NCBI RefSeq assembly: GCF_900104145.1
Contig: NZ_FNLB01000006.1
Span: forward strand, 1,571,001 to 1,635,000
DNA length: 64,000 nucleotides
Direction: 5' to 3'
Source: Pseudovibrio sp. Tun.PSC04-5.I4
GTDB taxonomy: Bacteria > Pseudomonadota > Alphaproteobacteria > Rhizobiales > Stappiaceae
Positions 9,264-18,590 of this stretch are shown here, piece after piece. The stretch's first letter is position 1. Each line of letters opens with the position of its first letter. A program made the position numbers and the translations under genes. The notes under the pieces are model-generated. The model was not told the origin of the DNA. It saw only the letters and a program-made list of their open reading frames with translations, and made no database searches.

Positions 9264-10255
9264 TAAGCAGCACTCCTCATTGGTATTTTTATAAACCAGT
9301 CATGCAAGGCACCCCTCACATGGTCCTTATCCAGACTGGTCATCAAACCTCTCATGAACCCTTGCGGCGCATCCGCCAGCGATCCATTGGCCTCCAGATA
9401 CCAGCCTATGTGCTTGCGGAAGGATCTCACACCAATCTCAAAGCCATAATGCTCCACCATGGCGTCGTAGTGCCCAACAACCAGATCTGCCAGCTCCTCG
9501 CCATGCGGATCAGGCCGTTTTTCACCCGTCTCAAGGTAATGCGCAATATGCCCCGGCATCCATGGCCGCCCGTAAGATCCGCGCCCAACCATCACCAGAT
9601 CAGCACCGGATTGGGCCAGCATCTCATCTGCATCCTCAAAGGTGCAACAATCCCCGTTGGCAACCAATGGCACATCAATCACATCACGCACTTGCCGGAT
9701 GGCACGCCAATCGGCTTTGCCCTTGTAAAACTGAGAACGCGTGCGCCCATGCACGGTGATCATCTTGACCCCCGCATCAACGGCGCGCTTGGCAAGTTCC
9801 GGTGCGTTGATGGAACTCTCATCCCACCCAAGACGCATTTTCAAGGTGACGGGAACAGAAACGGCGTCCAGCGCCACTTCAACCAGTGTCATCGCATGGT
9901 CCAGGTTCTTCATCAAAGCAGATCCGGAATAGCCAGAGGTCACTTTTTTGGCAGGGCACCCCATGTTGATGTCAATAACATCCGCACCGGCCTGTTCCGC
10001 CATGGAAGCGCCTTTGCTCATCCAGCGTGTCTCTCTGCCCGCCAGCTGAACGATGTGAGTATCAATCCCCTCACCGTCCGCACGCATCAGCGCTTCAGGG
10101 TGGCTGGAACACAGAGATTCACTGGCAACCATTTCGCTCACCACCAGTCCAACACCGTATTGCAAGGCAACACGACGGAACGGAAGATCCGAAATTCCGG
10201 ACATTGGAGCGAGGATGACTTTGTTTTTAAGGGGGATATTACCTATCGTAAGCAT
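9263..10255 (-). CDS. dusB: tRNA-dihydrouridine synthase DusB (NifR3 family)
   Basis: 330 residues, a TIM-barrel flavoprotein that reduces uridines in tRNA D-loops using FMN and NADPH. Diagnostic motifs: VILAPMSGISDLPFRRV at the start, DINMGCPAKKV with the catalytic cysteine near residue 100, TVHGRTRSQFYKG, and VANGDCCTFEDADEML. It is the first gene of dusB-ntrB-ntrC, the classical nifR3-ntrBC arrangement of alphaproteobacteria. Transcription starts in the 229-bp gap shared with the divergent ispDF. Confidence 0.97.
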   Translation of the reverse strand: MLTIGNIPLKNKVILAPMSGISDLPFRRVALQYGVGLVVSEMVASESLCSSHPEALMRADGEGIDTHIVQLAGRETRWMSKGASMAEQAGADVIDINMGCPAKKVTSGYSGSALMKNLDHAMTLVEVALDAVSVPVTLKMRLGWDESSINAPELAKRAVDAGVKMITVHGRTRSQFYKGKADWRAIRQVRDVIDVPLVANGDCCTFEDADEMLAQSGADLVMVGRGSYGRPWMPGHIAHYLETGEKRPDPHGEELADLVVGHYDAMVEHYGFEIGVRSFRKHIGWYLEANGSLADAPQGFMRGLMTSLDKDHVRGALHDWFIKIPMRSAA

Positions 10256-10484
10256 AACGCATATTTCTTAAAGACCAACAATTGCACAATTGATAAGCAT
10301 CGTGTGAAGTTGCACATATTCTAACCAAACTAAAATTTTAGGCAAGGGAATATTCCAAGGATGCCATTGGGGTGTTGAGCTTCTCCGCCAAATCGCGCAA
10401 AACCATCTCTAAGAGTGAAGTATAGACGCAGGGCATTGAGGCACTTACCTTAAAGACGGACTGCGCAAACCAGGCGGTACAGTT
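10256..10484. promoter_or_regulatory. Divergent promoter region dusB / ispDF
   Basis: 229 bp between divergently transcribed genes. It contains CAATTGCACAATTG, a near-palindrome, and a second TTGCACA about 30 bp on. These could be regulator half-sites, but I cannot assign a protein. Confidence 0.4.
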
Positions 10485-11699
10485 TTGCAGTCAAAACCCA
10501 AAATTGCATGCATCATCGTTGCAGCGGGCCGCGGCTCCCGCATGTCAACGCAAACAGATAGCAGCCCAAAGCAATATCGCGACCTTGGCGGAAAAACAGT
10601 GCTGCTGAGAACACTGGAGGCAATTTTGACGCCCTCAGATATTGATCTGGTCCTCCCGGTCATCCATGCAGATGATGGCGACACCTACGCCGCAGCAACC
10701 AGATCCCTCACAAGCTCAAAAGTACTAGCTCCTGTCACAGGCGGCGCAACACGTCAGGCGTCCGTTGCCAGTGGCCTCAAAGCACTGCAACAGCACCAAC
10801 CGGACTACGTCCTCATCCATGATGCCGCCCGGCCCTTCGTCAGCCCTTCCGTGATTGAAGAGGCCATCGCCGCGCTCAAAGCCGGTGCGCAGGCCGTCCT
10901 GCCAGCAGTTCAGGTGGCCGATACACTCAAGCGCGCAGGCGCCAATCATAAGGTTTTGGAAACCGTAGACCGCACAAACCTGTGGTCCGCTCAAACCCCG
11001 CAAGGCTTTCCCTATGCGCTTATCCTGGAAACTCACAAAGCCGCGATTGATCAGAACATCGACAACTTCACCGATGATACGGCCCTCATAGAATGGCAAG
11101 GCAAGGCAGTCACCCTCACCACAGGTGACCCACAGAACATCAAACTCACCACATTAGATGATATGAAAAACGCACAGGAACAAATCGCCATGAAAACGCT
11201 CGCAGACCTTGGCGACATTCGGGTTGGAACAGGCTTTGACGTTCACGCGTTTGAAGACGGTAACGCAGTCATCCTTGGCGGCATTTCCATTGCGCACACT
11301 CAAAAGCTTAAAGGCCATTCAGATGCAGATGTTGCTCTGCACGCGCTCACAGATGCCATCTTCGGCGCATTGGCAGATGGCGACATCGGCTCCCATTTCC
11401 CACCCTCTGATATGAAGTGGAAAGGCGCAGCCTCTGACCAATTTTTAAAATACGCAATAGACCGAGTTCACAAACGCGGTGGTATGGTCGCACACTTGGA
11501 CTTAACGGTGATTTGCGAAGCGCCCAAGATCGGCCCACACAGAGACGACATGCGCAAGCAAATCGCTGAAATCTGCGACTTACCGCTGAGCAGAGTGGCC
11601 GTAAAAGCCACTACCTCTGAAAAGCTCGGTTTCACCGGTCGCAGTGAAGGTATCGCTGCACAAGCATGTGCCACCATTCGCCTCCCATTTGGTGATTGA
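10485..11699 (+). CDS. ispDF: Bifunctional IspD/IspF (MEP isoprenoid pathway)
   Basis: 404 residues in two domains. Residues 1 to about 230 are the cytidylyltransferase IspD (IACIIVAAGRGSRM, HDAARPFVSPSVI, QTPQGF). From about 241 onward is MECDP synthase IspF (RVGTGFDVHAF, GHSDADVALHALTDAI, TTSEKLGFTGRSEGI). The fusion carries out the third and fifth steps of non-mevalonate isoprenoid synthesis and is usual in alphaproteobacteria. The start codon is TTG, with AGGCGG about 7 nt upstream; no in-frame ATG lies near. Confidence 0.96.
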   Translation: MQSKPKIACIIVAAGRGSRMSTQTDSSPKQYRDLGGKTVLLRTLEAILTPSDIDLVLPVIHADDGDTYAAATRSLTSSKVLAPVTGGATRQASVASGLKALQQHQPDYVLIHDAARPFVSPSVIEEAIAALKAGAQAVLPAVQVADTLKRAGANHKVLETVDRTNLWSAQTPQGFPYALILETHKAAIDQNIDNFTDDTALIEWQGKAVTLTTGDPQNIKLTTLDDMKNAQEQIAMKTLADLGDIRVGTGFDVHAFEDGNAVILGGISIAHTQKLKGHSDADVALHALTDAIFGALADGDIGSHFPPSDMKWKGAASDQFLKYAIDRVHKRGGMVAHLDLTVICEAPKIGPHRDDMRKQIAEICDLPLSRVAVKATTSEKLGFTGRSEGIAAQACATIRLPFGD

Positions 11700-11728
11700 A
11701 CCTCGCACACAGACAAAGGAGAGAAAAC

Positions 11729-12229
11729 ATGACCGACATCCTCAGCCTTAAGGAAAGAGCACGTATTCTTATCTCTCTGTTTGCAGAGCGGGAAATCAAA
11801 ATCGCGACGGCAGAAAGCTGCACGGGCGGCTTGCTCGCTGGCCTTTTGACAGAAGTTCCAGGTTCCTCAGCCGTGTTTGATCGTGGCTTTGTCACCTATT
11901 CCAATGAGGCCAAGCATGAGATGATAGGCGTCCCTATCGATCTGCTTATGAGCTACGGCGCTGTAAGCAGCGAAGTTGCCAAAGCCATGGCAAGCGGCGC
12001 TCATTTCTGTTCCAACGCGGATGTTGCCATTTCCATCACCGGCATTGCTGGGCCGGATGGCGGAACCAAGGACAAACCCGTAGGACTTGTCCACTTCGGG
12101 TTTTCTGCAGACGACAAGGAAACAGGTCATATCCAGTGCCTCTTTGAGAACACAGGACGCGACGGCATTCGGTATCAGGCTCTGGTACAAGCTCTCGAAA
12201 TTCTGGAGAATTTTATAGAAAACAATTAA
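11729..12229 (+). CDS. pncC: CinA C-terminal-type nicotinamide-nucleotide amidase
   Basis: 166 residues, the stand-alone CinA C-terminal domain. It hydrolyses nicotinamide mononucleotide to NaMN in NAD salvage. Seen motifs: TAESCTGGLLAGLLTEVPGSS, RGFVTYSNEAKHEMIGV, and ITGIAGPDGGTKDKPVGLV. The ATG at 11729 has AAAGGAG upstream; the open frame extends 11 codons further but without support. It lies 29 bp after ispDF in the same direction and is probably cotranscribed. Confidence 0.95.
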   Translation: MTDILSLKERARILISLFAEREIKIATAESCTGGLLAGLLTEVPGSSAVFDRGFVTYSNEAKHEMIGVPIDLLMSYGAVSSEVAKAMASGAHFCSNADVAISITGIAGPDGGTKDKPVGLVHFGFSADDKETGHIQCLFENTGRDGIRYQALVQALEILENFIENN

Positions 12230-12235
12230 TAAAAA

Positions 12236-12252
12236 TTAACCTTCCCGGTTAA
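12236..12252 (+). terminator. Small hairpin after pncC
   Basis: Perfect TTAACC / GGTTAA stem with a TTCCC loop just past the stop. There is no U-tract, so it is at best a weak terminator. Confidence 0.35.
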
Positions 12253-12334
12253 ATTGCATAGCGCGCGGATAACACCTTAAGACTTTCAATGGGAACTTCG
12301 TTAGAATTTAACTCAACTTTCCATAGGAATACCG

Positions 12335-12847
12335 ATGAGATTTCTAGCAAGCTTCCTTTTGAGTATGAGCATCAGCACTTCGGCATTTGCGGCATCGGAT
12401 GTTTTTCTGATTTCCCGAGGTGTAGATGACGAATTTATAGGATCCCATGAGGTACAGCGCGTGCCTCGTGTCGGATATAAAGAACTCCGCCTTTGTGGCA
12501 CATCTTACTGGGTCCGCCCCTTTTCCGTCGCATGGACCAAATGGGAAAAAAGCCTTGGCCGCTCAATAAGGCTGGAGGTTAATCAAGGGTATGGCTGGAT
12601 TGTTACGTGCAAACAACCAACCGAACAAGTGAGCCTGCAAGATGTCGGCATCTACGCCTCACTTGAAGAAACGATGGAGCAAGGAGATCCAAGCAGAGAG
12701 GTCACCAGTCGCTTTCAAGCTATCCGTCGCACTTTTATCCTACGCAATGGCCTCACCGCAGAAGAAGCCGAAGCAGAACTCAGCAGAACCTTTAAACCCA
12801 AAGGCTCCCGCTTAAGTCAGTTTCTAAACGACAGAGATAATAAGTAG
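12335..12847 (+). CDS. Hypothetical secreted protein
   Basis: 170 residues, not recognised as a named family. A clear Sec signal peptide (MRFLASFLLSMSISTSAFA, AFA before the cut) precedes a mature part of about 150 residues. That part has two cysteines (LRLCGTSYWVR and IVTCKQP), possibly a disulfide, and a charged helical C terminus (LTAEEAEAELSRTF). AGGAA stands 7 nt before the ATG. It lies between pncC and ratA, convergent with the latter. Periplasmic location is inferred; function is unknown. Confidence 0.75.
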   Translation: MRFLASFLLSMSISTSAFAASDVFLISRGVDDEFIGSHEVQRVPRVGYKELRLCGTSYWVRPFSVAWTKWEKSLGRSIRLEVNQGYGWIVTCKQPTEQVSLQDVGIYASLEETMEQGDPSREVTSRFQAIRRTFILRNGLTAEEAEAELSRTFKPKGSRLSQFLNDRDNK

Positions 12848-12949
12848 AGGCCGTTGGCTTTCCAGCGCGAGTACAAAGCGACGAGGTAGTCCAGGGAGCA
12901 TAAAACGATAAGCAGGTCTCAGGGAAATTTCACTCACACACGACCTGCC

Positions 12950-13405
12950 TTAGGTAATACCGTAGATTTTGTCGGCTCTGGTTTCAAAGGCAACTGAAAA
13001 CTTACGGAACGCCCGATCAAACATAGCGCCCATTACGGTGCCAAGTGTCCGGCTCTTAAATTCATAATTGATGTAAAAACTTACATCACAGTCCGTCTCA
13101 TTAACGGCCTTAAAGCTCCAGGTATTTTCCAGGTGGCGAAAAGGCCCGTCCAGATACTCGACCAATATCGTATTCGCCTCGCGGTCCAACGTGACCCGGC
13201 TCGCAAATGTTTCTTTAAAAACTTTATAAGCAACCGTCATGTCAGCAATTAACAATTCACGATTTCCATCAATTTGCTTACGGCCACGAACGCGTAAAGC
13301 CTGACAAAGAGGAACAAACTGAGGGTATTGCTCCACATCAGCCACAAGATCAAACATATCTCCGGCGCTGTGTCTTACCCGATGTGTGTTTTCAAAAGAC
13401 GGCAT
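12950..13405 (-). CDS. ratA: START-like ubiquinone-binding protein (RatA/COQ10 family)
   Basis: 151 residues, the usual length for the RatA/COQ10 START-domain family. It begins MPSFENTHRVRHSAGDMFDLVADVEQYPQFVPLC, the standard family opening, and continues with VAYKVFKETFASRV and FRHLENTWSFKAVNETDCDV. In alphaproteobacteria this protein normally follows lipA and acts as a lipid/quinone-binding factor; in E. coli RatA also affects 70S ribosome association. Here the hydrolase pseudogene and its transposon separate it from lipA. The promoter should lie in the 257-bp gap to its right. Confidence 0.92.
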   Translation of the reverse strand: MPSFENTHRVRHSAGDMFDLVADVEQYPQFVPLCQALRVRGRKQIDGNRELLIADMTVAYKVFKETFASRVTLDREANTILVEYLDGPFRHLENTWSFKAVNETDCDVSFYINYEFKSRTLGTVMGAMFDRAFRKFSVAFETRADKIYGIT

Positions 13406-13662
13406 ATACTCGTGTTCTTTTTCTTTTAGATTAGGTCAAATTCTTTAGGATGCTCTAAGCGACCAGCATTGATTTGCCAAGAACAATCTCATTTTTTTAA
13501 TGCTCAACCAACAAACACAGCGCAAAAAGACAAGGGAGATCCTTTGGCGCAAAACCACTGCGACGATCTTACGCAATCAATTTTATCGCATAACTCTGGT
13601 CAGGCTTTAAACCCCTCCTCTACACTCTGCGCTAATACTTAGTATTTTTCGAAAGCAGACTC
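13406..13662. other. Intergenic region between ratA and the hydrolase pseudogene
   Basis: 257 bp between divergent genes. AT-rich, with runs of T and A, and presumably promoters for both. No gene or clear operator seen. Confidence 0.4.
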
Positions 13663-14436
13663 ATGCTTAGCCCCTTTAAAATATCAACGCTTGCAAAAGA
13701 CGGTGGCCATTCGGATTTCCTGAAAACAAAGAATGAGTTATCAGGATCTCCAACCAAGGTCATAGATCGTCAGGAAACTGCCAAATACCATAGCATCGTC
13801 GTCATAGAAGATGGCATCGAACGCATCCGCTACATTCCACACGCCAAAAAACATGAGGCCCCAATCGTTCTCATCCATGGCATGTGGCACGGTGCGTGGT
13901 GTTGGAAATACTGGCAGGAAAAACTTGCGGAAAAGGGCTGGGAAAGCGTTTCCATCAGCCTCCCGGGACACGGACAGTCACCTGAGCAACGACCAATTGC
14001 CGAATGCACATTAGGTTATTATCTGTATTTCCTGAAAGAAGAGATAGCACGACATAAGGTTCAGCCCATCGTCTTTGGACACAGCATGGGCGGAGCTCTC
14101 CTGCAGTGGTACCTGAAACATGTGGGAGATGTAAAAGCGGCCGTCTTTGTCGCCTCATGGACATAGCACTAAATCGCTTTGCGATACTGGCGCTGTTTGT
14201 GAGCATTTCACTGGATATGAATTTATTGCACGGGGTTAGCATCGGGTGTGTGCTGTTGGTGCAGCAATTCTCATAATGAATATTGTCATCGCCGAAAGTG
14301 CCTTTGACACAATCGATAGAGCTCGTTCTCCTAGAATATGCAACGAATTGGGACCTTTTCGTTTCTCGGATTTCCATCCTTAGAACTGCTGCTGTTGGTC
14401 GAGGTGATCTTGCCTCAATTAACACAGAGGTTTTCC

Positions 14437-15351
14437 ATGCCCCTCCAGAAACCAACGACCACGACCCCACTTCGCGCCCGTATGATTGCGGATATGAGTG
14501 CGCGCAATCTTGGCCCAGCATCCAAGACCAGTCACTTGCGCGCCTGCAAGCGCTTTGCGGCCTGGCTCGCCCGATCTCCGCAGACGGCAACTGCAGATGA
14601 TGTGAGGCGGTTCCAACAGCACCTGATCGAGAGCGGCGTGAGCATCTGCACCCGCAATCAGACCATGTCAGGCGTCAAGTTTTTGTTCAAGGTGAGTTTG
14701 CGGCGACATGATCTGGTGGCAGAGATCTTCCACCTCAAAGAACCGGACCGGGTGCCGCTGGTGCTCAGCCAAAAGGAGGTCAAGCGCATTCTGGACCTGG
14801 CACCCAGTTTGAAAGCGCGTGTCATGTTATCCTTGGCCTATGGCTGCGGACTGCGCGCGGGCGAGATTGTTCGCTTGAGCGCTGGTGATATCGACAGCGC
14901 CCAGAACATCATCCGCATTGTCCAGGCGAAGGGACACAAGGATCGCAATGTTATGCTGCCTTCGGATATTTTAGGGTTGCTGCGTGAGTGGTGGAGGGAA
15001 CGCCCAACCGGTCAGGATAACAATGTGCCTGTCCCTGAGCGTATTCTTTTCCCCGGCTATCGCGGCAAACCTCTCTCAACACGGCATTTATCGCGGCTGT
15101 TCCATGAGACAGCCAGACAAGCCGATATCACCAAACACGTGACGCTGCATACGTTGCGCCATTCCTTTGCAACCCATCTTCTGGAGCGCGGCGTCGACAT
15201 CCGGGTGATCCAGGTGCTGCTTGGCCATGCTAAACTCACGACAACGGCGCGGTATGTACGGGTTGCCACGGGCATGATTGCGGCGGTGGCCAGCCCGCTG
15301 GATGACCTGAGCCGGTCCAGTCGGAAGAAAGGCCAGGCCAGGTCTTCGTAG
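14437..15351 (+). CDS. Tyrosine recombinase/integrase of the IS91-type element
   Basis: 304 residues. It has an N-terminal core-binding (SAM-like) domain (HLRACKRFAAWLA, TADDVRRFQQHLIE) and a C-terminal catalytic domain with the tyrosine-recombinase residues: R in CGLRAGE (about 141), HxxR in HTLRHSFATHLL (about 238), H in LLGHAKLTTT, and Y in ARYVRV (about 273). The ATG at 14437 follows AGAGG; the open frame reaches 33 codons further upstream without support. Such recombinases are often paired with IS91 transposases; their role in transposition is not settled. It lies 6 bp before the transposase gene. Confidence 0.92.
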   Translation: MPLQKPTTTTPLRARMIADMSARNLGPASKTSHLRACKRFAAWLARSPQTATADDVRRFQQHLIESGVSICTRNQTMSGVKFLFKVSLRRHDLVAEIFHLKEPDRVPLVLSQKEVKRILDLAPSLKARVMLSLAYGCGLRAGEIVRLSAGDIDSAQNIIRIVQAKGHKDRNVMLPSDILGLLREWWRERPTGQDNNVPVPERILFPGYRGKPLSTRHLSRLFHETARQADITKHVTLHTLRHSFATHLLERGVDIRVIQVLLGHAKLTTTARYVRVATGMIAAVASPLDDLSRSSRKKGQARSS

Positions 15352-15357
15352 AATACC

Positions 15358-16566
15358 ATGCCCCGTCCATCTGTGGAGGTTGCGGATATCCTCCGTGATC
15401 ACGGGGCTGCCTGGCGTGCGGCGAACGCGGGTCATGTCAGTCTGAGCCAATTGAAAGTGATGAGCGCGATTGAGTGCTGCCGTACAGCAGCGCTCGGCGG
15501 ACATGTTGCCCATTGCACCGACTGCGGGCATGAGCACATCGCCTACAATTCGTGCCGCAACCGTCACTGTCCCAAATGTCAGTCCGGCGCCGCAAAAACA
15601 TGGCTGGCTGCGCGGGAAGCTGAGCTGCTGCCTGTGCGATATTTCCACCTTGTCTTTACATTGCCAAAACCGATCACTGATCTTGCCTATCAGAACAAAC
15701 GCAAGATCTACAATCTTTTGATGCGGGCCAGCGCGGACACGGTGATCAAAATAGCCGCCGATCCCAAGCACCTTGGCGCGCGGGTCGGGATCACCTCGGT
15801 GCTCCATACCTGGGGCTCGGCAATGACGCACCATCCTCACGTGCATATGATCGTTCCGGGAGGAGGGCTTTCGGCGGATGGAGAAAAGTGGATCGCCTGC
15901 CGCAAAAACTTCTTCCTGTCTGTCCGGGTTTTATCCCGTTTGTACCGGCGTCTTATTCTGCAAGGGCTGGTCAGGCTGCACAAAGCTGGAAAACTGCAAT
16001 TCTTCGGTGATTATGCTGACCTCATCAAGCCGGACGCCTTCGAGGCCTTCCTCAAGCCGCTGCGCAAAATAGACTGGGTCGTCTACGCCAAGCAACCCTT
16101 TGCCGGACCAAAAGCTGTTCTGGCATATCTGTCGCGCTACACTCATAGGGTTGCGATTTCAAATAGCCGCTTGATCAGGGCCGATGAGCGCGGTGTCACG
16201 TTCCGCGTCAAGGATTACCGCGTGACTGGTCCCAGACGGCATAAGACCATGCTCCTGAAAACCGACGAGTTCATCCGCCGGTTCATGATCCATGTTCTGC
16301 CAAAAGGCCAACACCGCATCCGCCACTACGGCTTCTTTGGTAATGGAACCCGCGCCGCCAATATTGCCAGGATCAGGGTATTACTCAGGGCCAAAGCGCC
16401 AGATAACGCTCAAAGCGATCAGGAGACTGCTGGCAGTGCCGCCCAAGCCCCCCGCACGCTCGCATTCCCTTGTCCGGGCTGCGGCGGCCAGTTGATCATC
16501 AAGGACACTTTTGCCCCACAACACCAGCCCAGAGCGCCACCAACCACGTCGAGGGCCGCCCTATGA
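15358..16566 (+). CDS. IS91 family transposase (Y2, HUH type)
   Basis: 402 residues. An N-terminal zinc-binding region (HCTDCGHEH, CRNRHCPKCQ) is followed by the HUH signature HHPHVHMIVPGGG (residues 158-163). Two tyrosines spaced YxxxY lie in AYLSRYTHRVAIS (about Y257 and Y261), the Y2 catalytic pair of rolling-circle transposases. The C-terminal CPGCGGQL is another zinc knuckle. It is full length and has no stop codons, so it could be active. Confidence 0.95.
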   Translation: MPRPSVEVADILRDHGAAWRAANAGHVSLSQLKVMSAIECCRTAALGGHVAHCTDCGHEHIAYNSCRNRHCPKCQSGAAKTWLAAREAELLPVRYFHLVFTLPKPITDLAYQNKRKIYNLLMRASADTVIKIAADPKHLGARVGITSVLHTWGSAMTHHPHVHMIVPGGGLSADGEKWIACRKNFFLSVRVLSRLYRRLILQGLVRLHKAGKLQFFGDYADLIKPDAFEAFLKPLRKIDWVVYAKQPFAGPKAVLAYLSRYTHRVAISNSRLIRADERGVTFRVKDYRVTGPRRHKTMLLKTDEFIRRFMIHVLPKGQHRIRHYGFFGNGTRAANIARIRVLLRAKAPDNAQSDQETAGSAAQAPRTLAFPCPGCGGQLIIKDTFAPQHQPRAPPTTSRAAL

Positions 16567-16924
16567 CATCGCGAGCATCTTCATGGGGACCACTGTTCAG
16601 TCCTGCCTCAGCCTCACGCTACACTGGCATGCGGCCCAGCACACTTGTGCCAACCTATCGCATTGTGACGCAAAAACTGCCCGAACCTATGGGAAGCAAT
16701 ACATATCGCCGCCAACCTCGCAAATCACAGACCCAACCCGCGCATACAAACCCTGCAAACGCATTCCTCCGACCTGATCCAAAGCAACAGACGCATTCAA
16801 ATACCCATAGACCCGACTGACTTGCCCAAAACAACCCCGCGATTTCCCGCTTTGGCGCTTCTCCGACGCCAGGCAGCGCCTCGCCTTGATTCAAAACGCA
16901 CCCCGTGGCGTCCGAGAAACCTAA
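16567..16924 (+). other. Non-coding right end of the IS91-type element
   Basis: 358 bp after the transposase stop, with no gene I believe in. It holds a GGCGCT...AGCGCC hairpin near the element end, the kind of structure expected at an IS91 origin (oriIS) end. Confidence 0.5.
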
Positions 16925-17381
16925 ACAGCAGAGGACATCCTCAAAGACTGCATGTCCAACGCCATGAGCATTGACCTATTGGGCACGGTTTTCTCTCCAT
17001 TTTTGGGTTATAAATTCCAATTCAGAACCCCCAAAACAGTCGCTAAATGGTTTCTAGCGGATAAAAAACACCCAATCGCCTTCCACATCCAACGGCATCT
17101 CGGACCAGAGTCAGAGGTGGTCCTGATGCAGCACCGCCCGCCTCTGTGGTCTCCTCCGCTGGAGAATAAAACGCCCAAACTCTGGCTCACCGCAAGCGAA
17201 GACGCAATCATTCCATTCACGGCTTCCCAGCGCTCAGCCAATCTTTATGGCGCATCCCACAAGACCATTCCCAATGCGGGGCACGATATGATGCTGGAAG
17301 ACAATTGAGAATGCACCCTCAAGCTTGTCTACACATGGCTTGAAAACGTCGCCCATATCGAACTCGCCTAACAACATAAAC

Positions 17382-17413
17382 AAAAAAGAGCGCCACACTC
17401 TCATGTGACGCTC
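17382..17413 (-). terminator. Rho-independent terminator of lipA
   Basis: On the minus strand, GAGCGTCACA pairs with TGTGGCGCTC across a 6-nt loop (9 Watson-Crick pairs and one G.T), followed by TTTTTTG. It lies 28 bp past the lipA stop. Confidence 0.85.
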
Positions 17414-17441
17414 ACAAATTTTCAACGCTTCAACAGACAGC

Positions 17442-18437
17442 TTAACTGCCTTGTTTTGCCTTACGTGCTGCACGTAGATCCGCAAAATCTGCACCAGCAT
17501 GGTGAGAGGAACGGGTCAACGGGTTCGCAGAAACCTTCAGGAAGCCCTTGGCGTAGGCGATCTTCTCATAGGCCTTGAAGTCTTCAGGCGTTGGGAAGTT
17601 TATCACTGGATGGTGCTTCTTGGTCGGCTGGAGGTACTGACCAACAGTCAGGAAGTCCACATCAGCCACACGAAGATCATCCATAAGCTGGAGCACTTCG
17701 TTCCGCTCTTCACCAAAGCCAACCATAATGCCGGACTTGGTGAACATCTCAGGATCGATCTCCTTCACGCGCTGCAGCAGGCGGATGGAGTGGAAGTAAC
17801 GTGCCCCCGGACGCACCTTCAGATATTTGGAAGGCACAGTTTCCATGTTGTGGTTGAACACATCAGGCTTCGCCGCAACAACAATTTCAAGCGCGCCATC
17901 CTTACGAAGGAAGTCAGGTGTCAGCACTTCAATAGTTGTTTTTGGAGAAATTTCGCGGATCGCAGCAATCACGTTGGCAAAGTGGGTCGCACCGCCATCG
18001 TCAAGGTCATCACGATCCACCGAGGTGATCACAACGTGCTCAAGGCTCATCGCAGCCACAGCCTTGCCAATGCTTGCAGGCTCAGCCTGGTCAACAGGAC
18101 CCGGCATACCCGTCCGCACATTACAAAACGCACAAGCACGGGTACAGGTATCACCAAGGATCATGAAGCTCGCATGCTTCTTTGACCAGCATTCGCCAAT
18201 GTTGGGGCAGCCCGCTTCCTCGCACACAGTGACCAAACCGTTCTTGCGAACCAGCTCTTGGGTCTTACGATAAACAGGAGATGTCGGTGCTTTTACACGA
18301 ATCCACTTTGGCTTACGTTGAACCGGATTGTCTGGACGGTGTGCTTTTTCGGGGTGGCGCGGACGCTCACTCACCTGTCCAGTGCGGTCTTCTTGACTCT
18401 TATGATTTGGATCGAGTGTATTTACCAGTGTAACCAT
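17442..18437 (-). CDS. lipA: Lipoyl synthase LipA
   Basis: 331 residues. A radical-SAM enzyme that inserts two sulfurs into octanoyl groups on E2 and H proteins, making the lipoyl cofactor that the neighbouring pyruvate dehydrogenase needs. Both [4Fe-4S] cluster motifs are present: the auxiliary CEEAGCPNIGEC (about residues 70-81) and the radical-SAM CTRACAFC (about 96-103). The family C terminus (SSHHAGADFADLRAARKAK) is also present. The first 40 residues are a polar extension. It is downstream of lpdA with a 92-residue membrane protein between them. Confidence 0.97.
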   Translation of the reverse strand: MVTLVNTLDPNHKSQEDRTGQVSERPRHPEKAHRPDNPVQRKPKWIRVKAPTSPVYRKTQELVRKNGLVTVCEEAGCPNIGECWSKKHASFMILGDTCTRACAFCNVRTGMPGPVDQAEPASIGKAVAAMSLEHVVITSVDRDDLDDGGATHFANVIAAIREISPKTTIEVLTPDFLRKDGALEIVVAAKPDVFNHNMETVPSKYLKVRPGARYFHSIRLLQRVKEIDPEMFTKSGIMVGFGEERNEVLQLMDDLRVADVDFLTVGQYLQPTKKHHPVINFPTPEDFKAYEKIAYAKGFLKVSANPLTRSSHHAGADFADLRAARKAKQGS

Positions 18438-18590
18438 GCCAGTTCCATAGGGTCAGAGGCAGTGTTTACCAACTAATCCAGCAGATCAGTACGGCAGCCC
18501 ATTACTATATTTAGTGGTCCATAGCAGAATTTGGGGCAGCCCTCAACATATGAGGCCCAAATATAGTAAAACTACGCGTCAAGACCACAT

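Larger units (their letters stand above)
14164..16924 (+). mobile_element. IS91-type element with tyrosine recombinase and Y2 transposase
   Basis: About 2.76 kb, bounded by the two halves of the hydrolase gene. Contents: a 273-bp left end, a tyrosine recombinase (14437-15351), a Y2/HUH transposase (15358-16566), and a 358-bp right end with a GGCGCT/AGCGCC hairpin at 16854-16880. No terminal inverted repeats are seen, as expected for IS91-type elements. ACA occurs at both junctions (14161-14163 and 16925-16927); IS91 elements do not usually make target duplications, so this may be chance. Both genes look intact. Confidence 0.85.
13663..17371 (+). pseudogene. Alpha/beta hydrolase interrupted by an IS91-type element
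   Basis: The 5' part (13663-14163) encodes an alpha/beta hydrolase N-terminal half: IVLIHGMWHGAWCWKYW (oxyanion HG motif), LPGHGQS, and the nucleophile elbow FGHSMGGALL. It ends ...AVFVASWT followed by a TAG inside the transposon. The 3' part (16925-17371) resumes in frame as TAEDILKDCMSNAM and carries the expected catalytic-acid and histidine region (PKLWLTASEDAIIP, IPNAGHDMMLE). Joining the two gives a continuous ASWTAEDI reading. The 3' half also has an in-frame TGA at 17306 before ECTLKLVYTWLENV and the true TAA at 17371, so the gene has decayed further since the insertion. Confidence 0.88.

Noticed and set aside
9302..10324. 340-codon plus-strand frame opposite dusB
   Set aside because: Lies wholly antisense to a well-supported dusB; its composition (His/Arg/Gln-rich) is typical of a shadow frame.
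16470..16820. Plus-strand frames after the IS91 transposase
   Set aside because: No Shine-Dalgarno, biased Pro/Thr/Ser composition; the region is the non-coding end of the element.
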